From assembly GCA_964371945.1 (NCBI GenBank), contig CAYJPA010000049.1, positions 1 through 44,274 on the forward strand: 44,274 nucleotides of DNA, read 5' to 3'. Below, piece by piece: positions 23,276-32,125 of the stretch. Position 1 is the stretch's first letter, and every line of letters begins with the position of its first letter. Source of the stretch: CAYJPA01 sp964371945 (GTDB taxonomy: Bacteria; Chloroflexota; Chloroflexia; Thermomicrobiales; UBA6265). The notes beneath the pieces are model-generated. The model made no database searches and had not been told where the DNA came from. It worked only from the letters and a program-made list of their open reading frames with translations. Made by a program: the position numbers and the translations under genes.

Positions 23276-23750
23276 CGTTTTGACTCCCTGCCGGTCTCTT
23301 CGGTTCCGGCAAAACCTTCTTTGGTAGTCGCGATTTGACCCGCGGCCACAATTCGACGATTAACAGCCCAATTGACAGTACCTGGAACAGCGCCGAAATC
23401 GCCAGCGCGACATCGGTCCACTCGCCTCTGTGACCGGATCGTTGGGCGGGCTCGGCGATCGCCCGAAGCATCAGCCCAAGGTTGATGCCCACCACGGCGA
23501 TCACAACGCGCCGCTCCCGGTACCCGAGCGGCCGCGAAGAACTTCGCGTCCTCGGGAGAAGCCAGATTGCGATTCCCAGCGCGAACTGGAGAAACCATCC
23601 AACGAAGAGCATGTGCCCGTGCGTAGGACCCATCCAGACGCGCCAATGACCTCGAATGAGCTCGTCGCTCATCATCGCGGCGCCGGCGGTCATTCCCGCC
23701 AGCAGCCACAGGAGCGATATCCGAACCATCCACGAACTTATCCGATCCAT
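23265..23750 (-). CDS. small COX1-like membrane protein of the nitrite/NO block
   Basis: 161 residues with about four membrane helices. The segment GPTHGHMLFVGWFLQFALGIAIWLLPR resembles a helix of heme-copper-oxidase subunit I, where His residues bind haem; the full subunit is absent. The C-terminus is basic and cytoplasmic (VKSRLPKKVLPEPKRP). It lies between the cupredoxin-like gene (25 bp) and the DUF542 gene (overlap). Short COX1-like proteins of this sort accompany NO-handling genes, but the function is unproved. Confidence 0.65.
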   Translation of the reverse strand: MDRISSWMVRISLLWLLAGMTAGAAMMSDELIRGHWRVWMGPTHGHMLFVGWFLQFALGIAIWLLPRTRSSSRPLGYRERRVVIAVVGINLGLMLRAIAEPAQRSGHRGEWTDVALAISALFQVLSIGLLIVELWPRVKSRLPKKVLPEPKRPAGSQNDEN

Positions 23751-23775
23751 AAATGGTTCAAGCGCGCTTTCGGCA

Positions 23776-24270
23776 TCACGCGCTCACGAACAGTGATGTG
23801 AACCCGTTCGGCGTCGGATCGATGGTGCAGCCGGCCGAATAGGTTTCGGTCATGACGTGATCGAAGCTTCGCTCCGCCGTCTCACCGGGCATGACAAAGG
23901 CGAAGAGCATGATGTGCGGGAAGATGTCGTCGTTGCGAATCACGATCCTGTCGCCTCGGTGCAACTGGATCACGGCGGGCAGCACATATCCCCTGCCGCC
24001 GGCGGCCATCGACTCGGCCGTGCCAGGCGGGATCGTGATCGAAAGCACGCCGTTCTCGGGAATGCCCGGAACGAGCACCGCACCGTCACTCGCGCGAGCA
24101 ACTGTTGTGGTGGGCGCAATCTCAGGTTTGTCGTATGCGAGTGGAAGGGCCGCGGTCAACGCCCCGCCGATCATGAGAAGCGCGATCATCGCGACGTTGC
24201 GCCAGTTTGCCTTCCTGTTCTCCCCGATGCCTGGCTCCGACAATTCATCATTCGAATAGATGCGTTGCAC
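23776..24270 (-). CDS. membrane-anchored cupredoxin-like protein
   Basis: 164 residues. One N-terminal membrane helix (about 27-45, NVAMIALLMIGGALTAALPLA) is followed by an extracellular cupredoxin-like domain: VIQLHRGDRIVIRNDDIFPHIMLF, then the C-terminal loop TYSAGCTIDPTPNGF. One His and one Cys in the usual type-1 copper places are present, but the second His and the Met of the Cys-x(n)-His-x(n)-Met loop are missing. It could bind copper atypically or serve as a copper chaperone. It follows nirK on the same strand by 69 bp, with a hairpin in the gap. Confidence 0.65.
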   Translation of the reverse strand: MQRIYSNDELSEPGIGENRKANWRNVAMIALLMIGGALTAALPLAYDKPEIAPTTTVARASDGAVLVPGIPENGVLSITIPPGTAESMAAGGRGYVLPAVIQLHRGDRIVIRNDDIFPHIMLFAFVMPGETAERSFDHVMTETYSAGCTIDPTPNGFTSLFVSA

Positions 24271-24294
24271 GGTATTGACTCCATTGCCGAAAGG

Positions 24295-24330
24295 CGCCAG
24301 GCGAGCGGAACAATGGCTGCCCGCCTGGCG
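24295..24330 (-). terminator. hairpin between nirK and the cupredoxin gene
   Basis: A perfect 9-bp stem (24295-24303 with 24322-24330), 18-base loop, just after the nirK stop. On the minus strand the tail is CCTTTCGG, so termination would be partial. It may set a higher nirK transcript level than the downstream genes. Confidence 0.5.
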
Positions 24331-24339
24331 ATTGCTTTG

Positions 24340-25347
24340 TTATGACGCCGCAAAGATCGCGATCGCGCCCTGTGCGGCGTGACCGAATGCATGGTTCACT
24401 GCCGGGTAGTTGCCGGGCTCATTGATTGTGAACTCAACGCACGCGCCGTCGCCGGGACCAATCGATATGGATTGCATGCCGACGAAGTGATTCTTCGGAT
24501 TTGCATTGAGATACACGCTGTCAAAGATTGCGCCGACCACATGGAAGCTGGACCAGATGTTTGGCCCTGCATTGACAACGAAGACCCGGATCGGCTCGCC
24601 GACCTTCACCGCAATCGGCATTTCGACATATTGATTGGCGTACCCGTTGAAGGCGACGTAGTCCGGCGCGCCATGACCGAGCATCTTGGTGTAGTCGGCT
24701 TCCTTCGCTCCGGTCGCGCCGTCTTTGAGATAGAACTCGCTCTGCACGAAGATGAACTCCTGAGCTGGCGCCCACCCCTCCTTCGGATCGACAACCATCG
24801 CACCGTACATGCCGGTGCCGATATGCATGAGCACCGGTGGAGTCCCGCAATGGTACATGAACGCGCCGGGATACTTCGGCGTGAACGACCAGTTCAGCGA
24901 TTCCCCGGGATTGATCGTTCTGTAGTTGACGTCCGGGGGAGTTTGGGCGGAGTGGAAGTCGAGCGAGTGTCCAATCCGGGCCGCCGGGTCGATTGACAAC
25001 GTGAAGTTGATCTCGTCGCCCTCGACGACGCGTAGCGTGCGACCAGGAATTGTCCCGTCAAAGGTCCACGCCGCGTAGGTGACGTTCGGAGCGATCGGAA
25101 CAGTTGCGTCTTTGGAGATGATCGTGATTTCTTTCGGACCTGCCTGGACGGTTGGCAGGCCCGGGTCGTAAGGCACAAACACCTGATTTGCACTGCCCAG
25201 CGCCGTTGAGGTTCCACCTCCGGCCGCGGCGGCAACTTCCCGATTCAGGATTCCAATGGCCGGAATGGCCAACCCAATGCCGGCAGCGCGACGCATCAGC
25301 GAACGTCGATCCAGGAAGTGTCCGTTCATCTCTTCAACCGGGCTCAT
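24340..25347 (-). CDS. nirK: copper-containing nitrite reductase
   Basis: 335 residues, two cupredoxin domains after a twin-arginine-like leader (DRRSLMRRAAGIGLAIPAIG). Type-2 copper and catalytic region: HSLDFHSAQTPP with the proton-donating Asp. Type-1 copper: MYHCGTPPVLMHIGTGMYG (His-Cys ... His ... Met), with the one-residue-shorter loop of AniA-like enzymes. Second-domain histidines lie in SSFHVVGAIFD and VNHAFGHA. It reduces nitrite to nitric oxide outside the membrane. The ATG at 25347 has GGGGAGAA upstream; the frame is open further to 25503. First gene of the NO block, so downstream genes probably detoxify or sense its product. Confidence 0.95.
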   Translation of the reverse strand: MSPVEEMNGHFLDRRSLMRRAAGIGLAIPAIGILNREVAAAAGGGTSTALGSANQVFVPYDPGLPTVQAGPKEITIISKDATVPIAPNVTYAAWTFDGTIPGRTLRVVEGDEINFTLSIDPAARIGHSLDFHSAQTPPDVNYRTINPGESLNWSFTPKYPGAFMYHCGTPPVLMHIGTGMYGAMVVDPKEGWAPAQEFIFVQSEFYLKDGATGAKEADYTKMLGHGAPDYVAFNGYANQYVEMPIAVKVGEPIRVFVVNAGPNIWSSFHVVGAIFDSVYLNANPKNHFVGMQSISIGPGDGACVEFTINEPGNYPAVNHAFGHAAQGAIAIFAAS

Positions 25348-25633
25348 GCTTTGGTTCTCCCCAGGTCGAAGCGAGCTTCGCCTGCTCGTGTTCGGTTCTC
25401 GCCGGCACGCTCCAGCGCGGCCCTTGATATCCGAGTGATGTGATAAAGATTGTCGAGGGAGCAGCGTTGCGATCCTGTGGAGCGGAAGCGTACCGCGTTT
25501 CAAAACCGCAACAATTTGGTCAAAACTCGAAATCCAGAGAACAGTTACTCGTGAATTTGCATAAGTCGCATGTCAGCTAGAAATACTCTCGACGTGAAGA
25601 CTTTCATGCCGGCGCCGATCTCGGCTGGCTGGT

Positions 25634-26632
25634 TTACCAGCGAGCGAAGAGGCCGGGAAGTGTCGTCATCGCTTCGAAAACCGGCTGAGCGCCGCTGTAC
25701 CCGACATGGGCACGTCGAACATCGTACGGATCGAACGGGTCAAATCGCTGGAACCCGCCGTAAAAACTGAACGCCGATTCGAATCCATGCTTGCGCAATA
25801 GCGTTTTGGTGGTCCCCGTGAACGCGCTGCGACTGCCGACCGGGTACGCGAAGGCGCGCGGCACGATTCCGATCTGTGCGGCGATGCGATCCCGGCTTCC
25901 AACGATCTCGGCCTCCTGCTCCGCCTCGGAGAGCTTGCCGAGCAATTGGTGGCTCACCGTATGCGCACCGATCGTCATGCCCGCTCTCTGCAAATCCCGG
26001 ATCATTTCCCAGGTCATCCAAAGCTCGGAGCCGTTCACGACGCTTGCATCGGCGCCTGTCGCACTGCGCAAGAAATCGAGGTAGCCGGCCGTCTTGTCGC
26101 CCGGAAGCTCCTTGTAGCGGGCAAGCGCGATCCTAATCGCCGCACGATTCTCAATTCCAGGTTGAACGCCATGCGGTAACCAGTCGCCGTGTGCGATCGA
26201 CTCAATGGTGCTCGAACGGAGCATCCAGGCAATTTCGTCCCACCAGGGCAACTTCGGATCGTCGATGTAACCCGTGCAGATGAAGAATGTCGCAGGAGCA
26301 CCGTGCGCCTTGAGCACAGGGAGGGCAAGTTCGAAATTGTCGCGGTACCCGTCGTCGAACGTAATCATGACGTGGCGGCCTCGTCCACGTTCGCGCACCA
26401 TCTTGAGATCTGGCGGGGTGATCACATCGAAATGACGCTTGAGAAACGCAACCTGCTCATTGAGCGCATCCTGGCTTGCGCTGAAGAGATCGGAGTCGAG
26501 GAGCGTGTCCGCTGGGTTGCCGATCCGGTGGTAATTCAAGACGAGCACTCCCTGCCATACGGGAGTCGCCCGAAGCAAGGGGCCAACGCCGCTCCAGCGA
26601 AGACCGGCGGCCGCGACATCCAGTTTGTTCAT
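25634..26632 (-). CDS. polysaccharide deacetylase (NodB-type, CE4)
   Basis: 332 residues. NodB motifs: MITFDDGYRDN (motif 1, with the catalytic Asp and a metal Asp), GAHTVSHQLLGKL (motif 2, HxxxH metal ligands) and AFAYPVGSRSAF (motif 3). These enzymes remove N- or O-acetyl groups from glycans. No clear signal peptide is seen, so the site of action is uncertain. Its start overlaps the stop of the upstream GNAT-like gene (ATGA). It is the last gene of a three-gene minus-strand operon that should modify the polysaccharide. Confidence 0.93.
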   Translation of the reverse strand: MNKLDVAAAGLRWSGVGPLLRATPVWQGVLVLNYHRIGNPADTLLDSDLFSASQDALNEQVAFLKRHFDVITPPDLKMVRERGRGRHVMITFDDGYRDNFELALPVLKAHGAPATFFICTGYIDDPKLPWWDEIAWMLRSSTIESIAHGDWLPHGVQPGIENRAAIRIALARYKELPGDKTAGYLDFLRSATGADASVVNGSELWMTWEMIRDLQRAGMTIGAHTVSHQLLGKLSEAEQEAEIVGSRDRIAAQIGIVPRAFAYPVGSRSAFTGTTKTLLRKHGFESAFSFYGGFQRFDPFDPYDVRRAHVGYSGAQPVFEAMTTLPGLFARW

Positions 26633-27855
26633 TTCTGAGATCGCTCCCGTAGCTTGGCCGGCATTTGTCTCCAAATTCGGACTTTTTGACGTGCCATCGT
26701 CAATCGATTCACGGTGGCGATCCACGGCCCTCGCTGCCACTCAGCCCAAACGAGCTCTCTCGTGATTGTCGCTAGGTCGCGCTTGTATCGAACATCTCCA
26801 GCCAGCCAGTTGACCTCGTCATATCCCCGCGCCATGGCCTCCTGCATGCAGTGCACGCCAACGACGAAGCCCGGGGAAAGCGCGTTATCATCAAAGTGAG
26901 CGAGTCCCCATTGGTAGTGATAGATGACGCCCTGTTCAACAAAACCATAGAACGTTCCGACAATCTGATCTCCGGCACAAACTCTGTACAGAATGACCCG
27001 ACGCGTCGGAAGTAGTCGTTCGATCAGCGATCGGTGGAATCCGAGAAATCGAGCACTCGCGAAAGATCCGGAGTACCCGGCGGACTGCCAACGCGCTTGA
27101 TGCAACACTACGAGCTCGTCAAACACTGAGTTTGCTCGATTGATATCTTCTACCCACTCGGCAACCATCGGTCCGAACTTCTCTGTGAACCGGCGATCGT
27201 TCTTGCGGATTTTTGCCGCCACGCTTTTGCTGAGCGCGCTCGTCACATCGCCACCGCGTGATCGAATCGTCGCCAGATCGGTAACGTGACATATTTTCCG
27301 CGAGGGCCGAAACCGGGGTTCATTGGCAATCAACAATTCGGCGTCTTCGGGGGCGAACCCATTGAGCTCGAAAATGTCCCATCTGCCCCGTTGGCGGCCA
27401 ATGGCGTCGAGCAATCCAGGCGTGAACTCATGACGGTATTGGGGCAGAACGAGTAACCGGTTGTATTCGACGCAGGCGCTTTCGCCACTCGGTTCTCCTG
27501 CCGTTCCCAGGTGCAAGGTTCGGACTGGGAGCGGGCCCCGTTGCTGGTCCACGCCCTGTGTCACGAGCGCGATACCGCAGGGTCCATCGGGTCCTATGCC
27601 GACGAAGAATCGGTGCGGGACCAGTTCGCCGTAGTGTTGCAGCCAGGTCTCCGTCCAGTCCCAACCGGCCGCAAGCACGTCGGTTCCGATCAGCGACTCG
27701 ATCTGTCTCCAGTAGCTTGTCGCCACGTCGAACGACGAAACGAGCTCAACATGAACTCCTTCCGAGGTGATGCTCTGATTCCGTTTCCCGACGATGGGTG
27801 CAAACCCCGGGGGCGCGGCCGTTTTCATTTGCGTTCGTGTCGCCATCTTGTTCAC
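26629..27855 (-). CDS. GNAT/FemAB-like acyltransferase (CelD/BcsL type), copy A
   Basis: 408 residues. The double-GNAT-like fold common in exopolysaccharide clusters: an N-terminal module with GWDWTETWLQHYGELVPHRFFVG, and a C-terminal acetyltransferase module with LVVLHQARWQSAGYSGSFASARFLGFH, GTFYGFVEQGVIYHYQWG and NWLAGDVRYKRDL. Probably acylates sugars or an amino-sugar. It is a paralogue of the gene immediately upstream: both share EYNRxL, LHxxRWxSxGxxGxFxSARF and WLAGDVxYKRxL. The GTG start overlaps the upstream stop (GTGA). Confidence 0.82.
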   Translation of the reverse strand: MNKMATRTQMKTAAPPGFAPIVGKRNQSITSEGVHVELVSSFDVATSYWRQIESLIGTDVLAAGWDWTETWLQHYGELVPHRFFVGIGPDGPCGIALVTQGVDQQRGPLPVRTLHLGTAGEPSGESACVEYNRLLVLPQYRHEFTPGLLDAIGRQRGRWDIFELNGFAPEDAELLIANEPRFRPSRKICHVTDLATIRSRGGDVTSALSKSVAAKIRKNDRRFTEKFGPMVAEWVEDINRANSVFDELVVLHQARWQSAGYSGSFASARFLGFHRSLIERLLPTRRVILYRVCAGDQIVGTFYGFVEQGVIYHYQWGLAHFDDNALSPGFVVGVHCMQEAMARGYDEVNWLAGDVRYKRDLATITRELVWAEWQRGPWIATVNRLTMARQKVRIWRQMPAKLRERSQK

Positions 27856-29018
27856 CGCACCGGCCGGCCACTAAGGCCGCGACGCGCAGCACGCACGGTT
27901 CGAGCGGCGGCGTCAAGGACGTGAACGTAAACGCCGCGCAACTGCTTGGCCCATATCAGCTCCCGGCTCCCCGTCGATAACTCGCGTTTGTAGAGAACAT
28001 CCCCCGCCAGCCAATCGTATTCAGACGGGCCGCGCTCCATGGCCGCTTGCATGATCAGCGCTCCGGTCACGAGGCCGGGCGAAAGCCTTGGGTCATCGAA
28101 TTTTGCGAGGCCCCACTGGTACGAGAGCACGCGGCCATGCTCGATCATTCCGTAGTCGCAGCCGACGGTCGTTTCGCCCGCTCGAACCCGAGCGATCAGT
28201 ATCCTGCCGGCCGGAAAGAGACGATCGATAAGGTCACGATGAAACTGGCTGAAGCGCGCGCTGGAAAAGGCGCCGGGCTGTCCGCAACTGTTCCATCTCA
28301 CGTTATGCAGCGCACTCAGTTCATCGAAGATCTCGTGTGCTTCGTCCAGGGACGTCGCCCAATCGACCGCGATCGGGACGTGTAACTCTTCTAGTCGCTG
28401 GATGCTGCGCTTGATCTTGGAGGCCGTGTGCCGCCGCAAGGCATCGAGCACCGATTGACCATTGTCCGCGATCAAGCGAAGCTCGGCCACATAGCTGACG
28501 TGCCGCTCGACGACCATTGACGAATGCTCGTCCTCAAACGCGGACATTTCCTCTGGAGAAAATCCGTCCAGATAGAGTTCATTACAACGGAGTTGAGAGC
28601 TGCCCGCGACGCGAAGGAGTTCCCGGGCAAAGGCCATGCGATGTCGCGGCTCCCCCAGAATTCGGTTGTACTCGACGCGCACGGTTTTACCTTCCGGCTC
28701 GCCCGATGTTCCGATGTGCACCGCTTTCACCGAAATCGGACCGCGGCGGCGTGAATATCGCTGAGTGAGCAGCGCGACGCCGATCGGGCGCCCTCCGTGA
28801 TATCCAACCGCGAAGCGATGAGGAACGATGTCGCCGTACGAGTTGAGCCACGATTCGTTCCAGTCCCAAGAGCAGGTCAGGCCGCCGTCGCCATACCGCC
28901 GCTCAAGCTCTTGCCAAATTGCGCTGACGGATTCGATCGCCGAGGGCTGAAATATGCGCATCGAGAACGGGCGAGCACTCGCGCGCTTGTTGATCCCCGA
29001 AATCGCCGCCGTGTTCAT
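27852..29018 (-). CDS. GNAT/FemAB-like acyltransferase (CelD/BcsL type), copy B
   Basis: 388 residues, paralogous to the next gene over its whole length. Signature segments: TCSWDWNESWLNSYGDIVPHRFAVG, EYNRILGEPRHR, LSALHNVRWNSCGQPGAFSSARFSQFH, SYQWGLAKFDDPRLSPGL, YDWLAGDVLYKREL. Such proteins decorate exopolysaccharides with acyl groups. AAGGA precedes the ATG. First gene of the three-gene minus-strand operon with copy A and the deacetylase; divergent from the flippase gene across a 490-bp region. Confidence 0.82.
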   Translation of the reverse strand: MNTAAISGINKRASARPFSMRIFQPSAIESVSAIWQELERRYGDGGLTCSWDWNESWLNSYGDIVPHRFAVGYHGGRPIGVALLTQRYSRRRGPISVKAVHIGTSGEPEGKTVRVEYNRILGEPRHRMAFARELLRVAGSSQLRCNELYLDGFSPEEMSAFEDEHSSMVVERHVSYVAELRLIADNGQSVLDALRRHTASKIKRSIQRLEELHVPIAVDWATSLDEAHEIFDELSALHNVRWNSCGQPGAFSSARFSQFHRDLIDRLFPAGRILIARVRAGETTVGCDYGMIEHGRVLSYQWGLAKFDDPRLSPGLVTGALIMQAAMERGPSEYDWLAGDVLYKRELSTGSRELIWAKQLRGVYVHVLDAAARTVRAARRGLSGRPVR

Positions 29019-29509
29019 TTCACGTCCTTCGTGAACCCCTGTTTATGGCAATTCGAAGCGCACGGGTTAAGACCGATTTGGGCGACGAATCCAGCGAGCT
29101 GCTCACCCACTCATTTACGATTCACCCACCTAGTGCACGTCGCAATCAACGTCGGAGGGCTCGAATCGTCATGCGCGGGTCTCACGATCTCGTCGACGCA
29201 TAACCCGATTACGACGATTCTTTCCCTGTGATTATCCGGCTGAGATGACCCAATCTCCCTAGCACAGCGGTCATAGATTCGCGGTACCTCAGTCCTCGCC
29301 AGCCAAGGTGAAAGGTACCTACCTCGCTTGGGGCTAACGACTGTTAGCGCGATCGGTCTTGGGCGCGAATACTGGGCGTAAGCGCCCCGTTGCGCTCATG
29401 AGTGATTCCATGCCCTCCGCGCGAGATCGACGGCATTCCGCCCGGCGCGACGATGATCGACCTCTTGCTCAGCGCCCAAGCGTCTTGGTTCGGGTCATAG
29501 GGGGTTCGG
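29019..29509. promoter_or_regulatory. divergent promoter region of the polysaccharide genes
   Basis: A 490-bp gene-free stretch between two divergent operons. It contains two GGTACCT boxes (29283-29289 and 29314-29320), 31 bp or three helical turns apart, similar to the AGGTATCT boxes at 12353 and 12411. No leader peptide like those at 10145 and 12478 is present. Promoters are expected in both directions but not assigned. Confidence 0.45.
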
Positions 29510-30967
29510 GTGCTTCGTGGCGACGTTCACACGAGTCCGGTCGGCGCGGCCGTCCGGGCTGAGACACGCACGCCTCAAGAGCCCAAACTCGTTCGGGCAG
29601 TTCGTCGATCGCAACGTTTAGCCAACTCCGTCGGCGCGACTGTTCTCAGATCGTCCGATCACCGCGCGCTCTTCAATTCGGCGCTCCTCATCGGAATTCT
29701 CACGCTTGCGGCCAAGGGGATCACGCTTGGCCGGGACATGATGATCGCGTCGCGCTTTGGAACAAGCGACGCCAATGACGCGTTCATCGTCGGCTGGATC
29801 CTCCCTGGATTCCTGGTCGGTGTCACGGCCGGGGGATTCAGCGGTGCGTTGATCCCGGTTCAGATCGAAGCGCGAACAAAGCACGGGCGAGCGCGTGAGA
29901 ACGCGGTCATCAACGAGGTGATGCTGCTGAGCACAGGGGCATTCCTGCTCATAGCGGCGTTTCTGTTGGTCTGCAACCGCATGATCATGCCTCTCCTAGC
30001 GAACGGGTACTCTGACAGCAAGTTCAACCTCGCGGCTCAATTGACGATGATCATGCTACCGGCCGTGCTTGCCGGCGGCATTGCGGCGGTCTTTTCGGCA
30101 ATCTTGAATGCAAGTGACCGTTTCGGCCTGGTAGCGGTCGCCCCAATGGCGGTGCCGGCGGTAACCGCTGTCATCCTCCTGATCGTTCCCGATGTGAACA
30201 TCGAATGGATTGCCGCCGGTTTTGTCGCCGGGACGGGTCTGCAAACAGCAATTCTCTACCTTGGGCTCTATCGAGAAGGGATTCCGGCCGGATTCGGTTG
30301 GCATGGGTTTATGCCTGAAACGCGCACGCTTACCGGCCAGTTTGTTGTGCTGACCGCAAATGGGGCCGTTTTCAGCGGTTTGGGCGTGGTCGATGCCGCA
30401 ATGGCGGCGACCCTTGGTTCCGGCAGCCAATCGATTCTCACCTACGCAAGCAAGCTGATCGTTCCGATGCTCGGCATCAGCAGCATCGCACTTGGAACGG
30501 CGGTGTTTCCTTATTTTTCGAAACTGGTCGCGGCGGAGGACTGGGACGGTTTGCGGCACACGATCAAAACCTACACCCGCCTGATCCTCGCGTTCGCTGT
30601 TCCGCTGACGGCCGGACTGATCGTTTTCTCACAACCGCTCGTTCGGCTTCTTTTTGAACGGGGGGAATTTACCGCGGCAGACACCGCGTCAGTTGCGAAA
30701 GTGTTTTCCACCTATTCTCTGCTAATCCCGATCGAAACGATTGCGGTCATGATGTCTCGCGTTGTTATCTCCCTGAAGGCCGGACGGGCAATGGTCGTCG
30801 CGTCAATCGGCATCTTCGCGTTCAACATCATCGCCGACTATGTCCTGAAAGGCATTCTTGGGATCCAGGGCATAGCCCTGGCAAGCGTCGCCAATCAAGC
30901 GCTGTCGCTGCTGTTCCTGCTTGCAATGTGGCGGCACCTTCAGCGGAAAGTGATAATCTCGCGTTGA
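29510..30967 (+). CDS. MurJ/MviN-family lipid-linked sugar flippase (Wzx role)
   Basis: 485 residues with about 12-14 membrane helices. MurJ-like segments: ITLGRDMMIASRFGTSDANDAF at helix 1, GGFSGALIPV, the SILTYASKLIVPMLGISSIALGTAVFPYFSKL region, and LVRLLFERGEFTAADT, which are classic MviN features. MurJ moves lipid II across the membrane. In this gene neighbourhood it more likely flips the lipid-linked repeat unit, replacing a Wzx. The GTG start follows GGGGG by five bases. First gene of the large plus-strand operon. Confidence 0.9.
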   Translation: MLRGDVHTSPVGAAVRAETRTPQEPKLVRAVRRSQRLANSVGATVLRSSDHRALFNSALLIGILTLAAKGITLGRDMMIASRFGTSDANDAFIVGWILPGFLVGVTAGGFSGALIPVQIEARTKHGRARENAVINEVMLLSTGAFLLIAAFLLVCNRMIMPLLANGYSDSKFNLAAQLTMIMLPAVLAGGIAAVFSAILNASDRFGLVAVAPMAVPAVTAVILLIVPDVNIEWIAAGFVAGTGLQTAILYLGLYREGIPAGFGWHGFMPETRTLTGQFVVLTANGAVFSGLGVVDAAMAATLGSGSQSILTYASKLIVPMLGISSIALGTAVFPYFSKLVAAEDWDGLRHTIKTYTRLILAFAVPLTAGLIVFSQPLVRLLFERGEFTAADTASVAKVFSTYSLLIPIETIAVMMSRVVISLKAGRAMVVASIGIFAFNIIADYVLKGILGIQGIALASVANQALSLLFLLAMWRHLQRKVIISR

Positions 30968-31141
30968 TGTCTGAATGCCTTGCCGTTTCACCGGCACGAG
31001 CCAGATCGGTACGTTCGTCTCGGAGAAGCTCCCCCCTCTCGGGGATACGACCCATGACCAAGCAGTTGGTATGGTTCTGGAGCGTAAGACGAGCAATCAT
31101 GCGCACCACCGTTCCGAGCGTCAGGCAGGGAGAGCGATCAC

Positions 31142-32125
31142 GTGCTGGAACTCGTGCTTGACAACTCGCCGGATGATGCCGGTCCCTTCGTGTTTACCGT
31201 GTTTACGCCCACGTTCAATCGGGCGCTTACGCTGCACCGGGTTTACCAGTGCCTCGAAGGGCAGACGTTTCGCGACTTCGAATGGCTGATTGTCGACGAT
31301 GGGTCATCCGACTCGACGGGTGATTTGGTCGCCATGTGGGCCAAGACCGCGAGCTTTCCCGTTCGCTACTGGCGACAAGAGAATCTCGGCAAGCACGTTG
31401 CATTCAATCGTGGCGTCGAACGAGCAAATGGAGCGTTCTTCCTGACGCTCGATTCGGACGACTGGTGCGTTCCAGAGGCGCTCGCACGCCTGAAGTCACA
31501 TTGGGACAGCATTCCAGAGAAAGTGCGCGACGATTTTTCGGCGGTCACCGTTCTCTGCAAGACCGAAGAGGGGGAGATTGTCGGGGAGCCATTTCCGAAC
31601 GAATTTGTCGACTCCAACTCACTCGAAATGCGCTATCGCTACAAGCATCGGACGGAACATTGGGGCTTCCACCGGACCGATGTGCTCCGGAAGTTTCAGT
31701 TTCCGGAGGATCCAACGGTCAAGTTCGTTCCTGAAAGCATCACGTGGCGAGCCATTGCTCGACAGTACCAAACCCGTTATGTCAACGATCCGCTTCGCGT
31801 TTACACCACCGACGGTTCAGGACGGCTCACTCACGCCTCGTCCCGAACCGTGGCCGCCGGCAAGGCGCTCCACTACGGCTCGATCCTCAATGACGATATA
31901 GATTGGTTCTGGCGGGCTCCATTGGACATTGGCTGGGCCGCCGCGCAATTTGGCCGCTTTTCGTGGCATTCAGGCGCAGGGGCGCGAGCGCAGCTCCGAT
32001 CGGTCAACGGCCTTCGCTCGATGGCGCTTTGGGCGTTGATGTTGCCATTCGGATTTCTTCAATACAGGCGCGATTGCTTTGGCCATGCACGCGCGGCCAA
32101 GATCAGCGCGGCCGCAACATCATGA
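31142..32125 (+). CDS. family 2 glycosyltransferase
   Basis: 327 residues. GT-A fold of GT2: FTPTFNRALTLHRVYQCL, LIVDDGSSDST (nucleotide and metal site), then LTLDSDDWCVPEAL (DxD-like motif). It transfers a sugar from an NDP-sugar onto the lipid-linked growing repeat on the cytoplasmic side. The length and the HRTEHWGFHRTDVLRKFQFP region fit the bacterial polysaccharide subfamily. GTG start. The stop overlaps the next gene (ATGA). Confidence 0.92.
   Translation: MLELVLDNSPDDAGPFVFTVFTPTFNRALTLHRVYQCLEGQTFRDFEWLIVDDGSSDSTGDLVAMWAKTASFPVRYWRQENLGKHVAFNRGVERANGAFFLTLDSDDWCVPEALARLKSHWDSIPEKVRDDFSAVTVLCKTEEGEIVGEPFPNEFVDSNSLEMRYRYKHRTEHWGFHRTDVLRKFQFPEDPTVKFVPESITWRAIARQYQTRYVNDPLRVYTTDGSGRLTHASSRTVAAGKALHYGSILNDDIDWFWRAPLDIGWAAAQFGRFSWHSGAGARAQLRSVNGLRSMALWALMLPFGFLQYRRDCFGHARAAKISAAATS

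Noticed and set aside
25348..25633. FNR/NNR-type box (TTGAT-N4-ATCAA) upstream of nirK
   Set aside because: Looked for on both strands; only unmatched half-sites such as TTGACC are present, so no regulator site is claimed.
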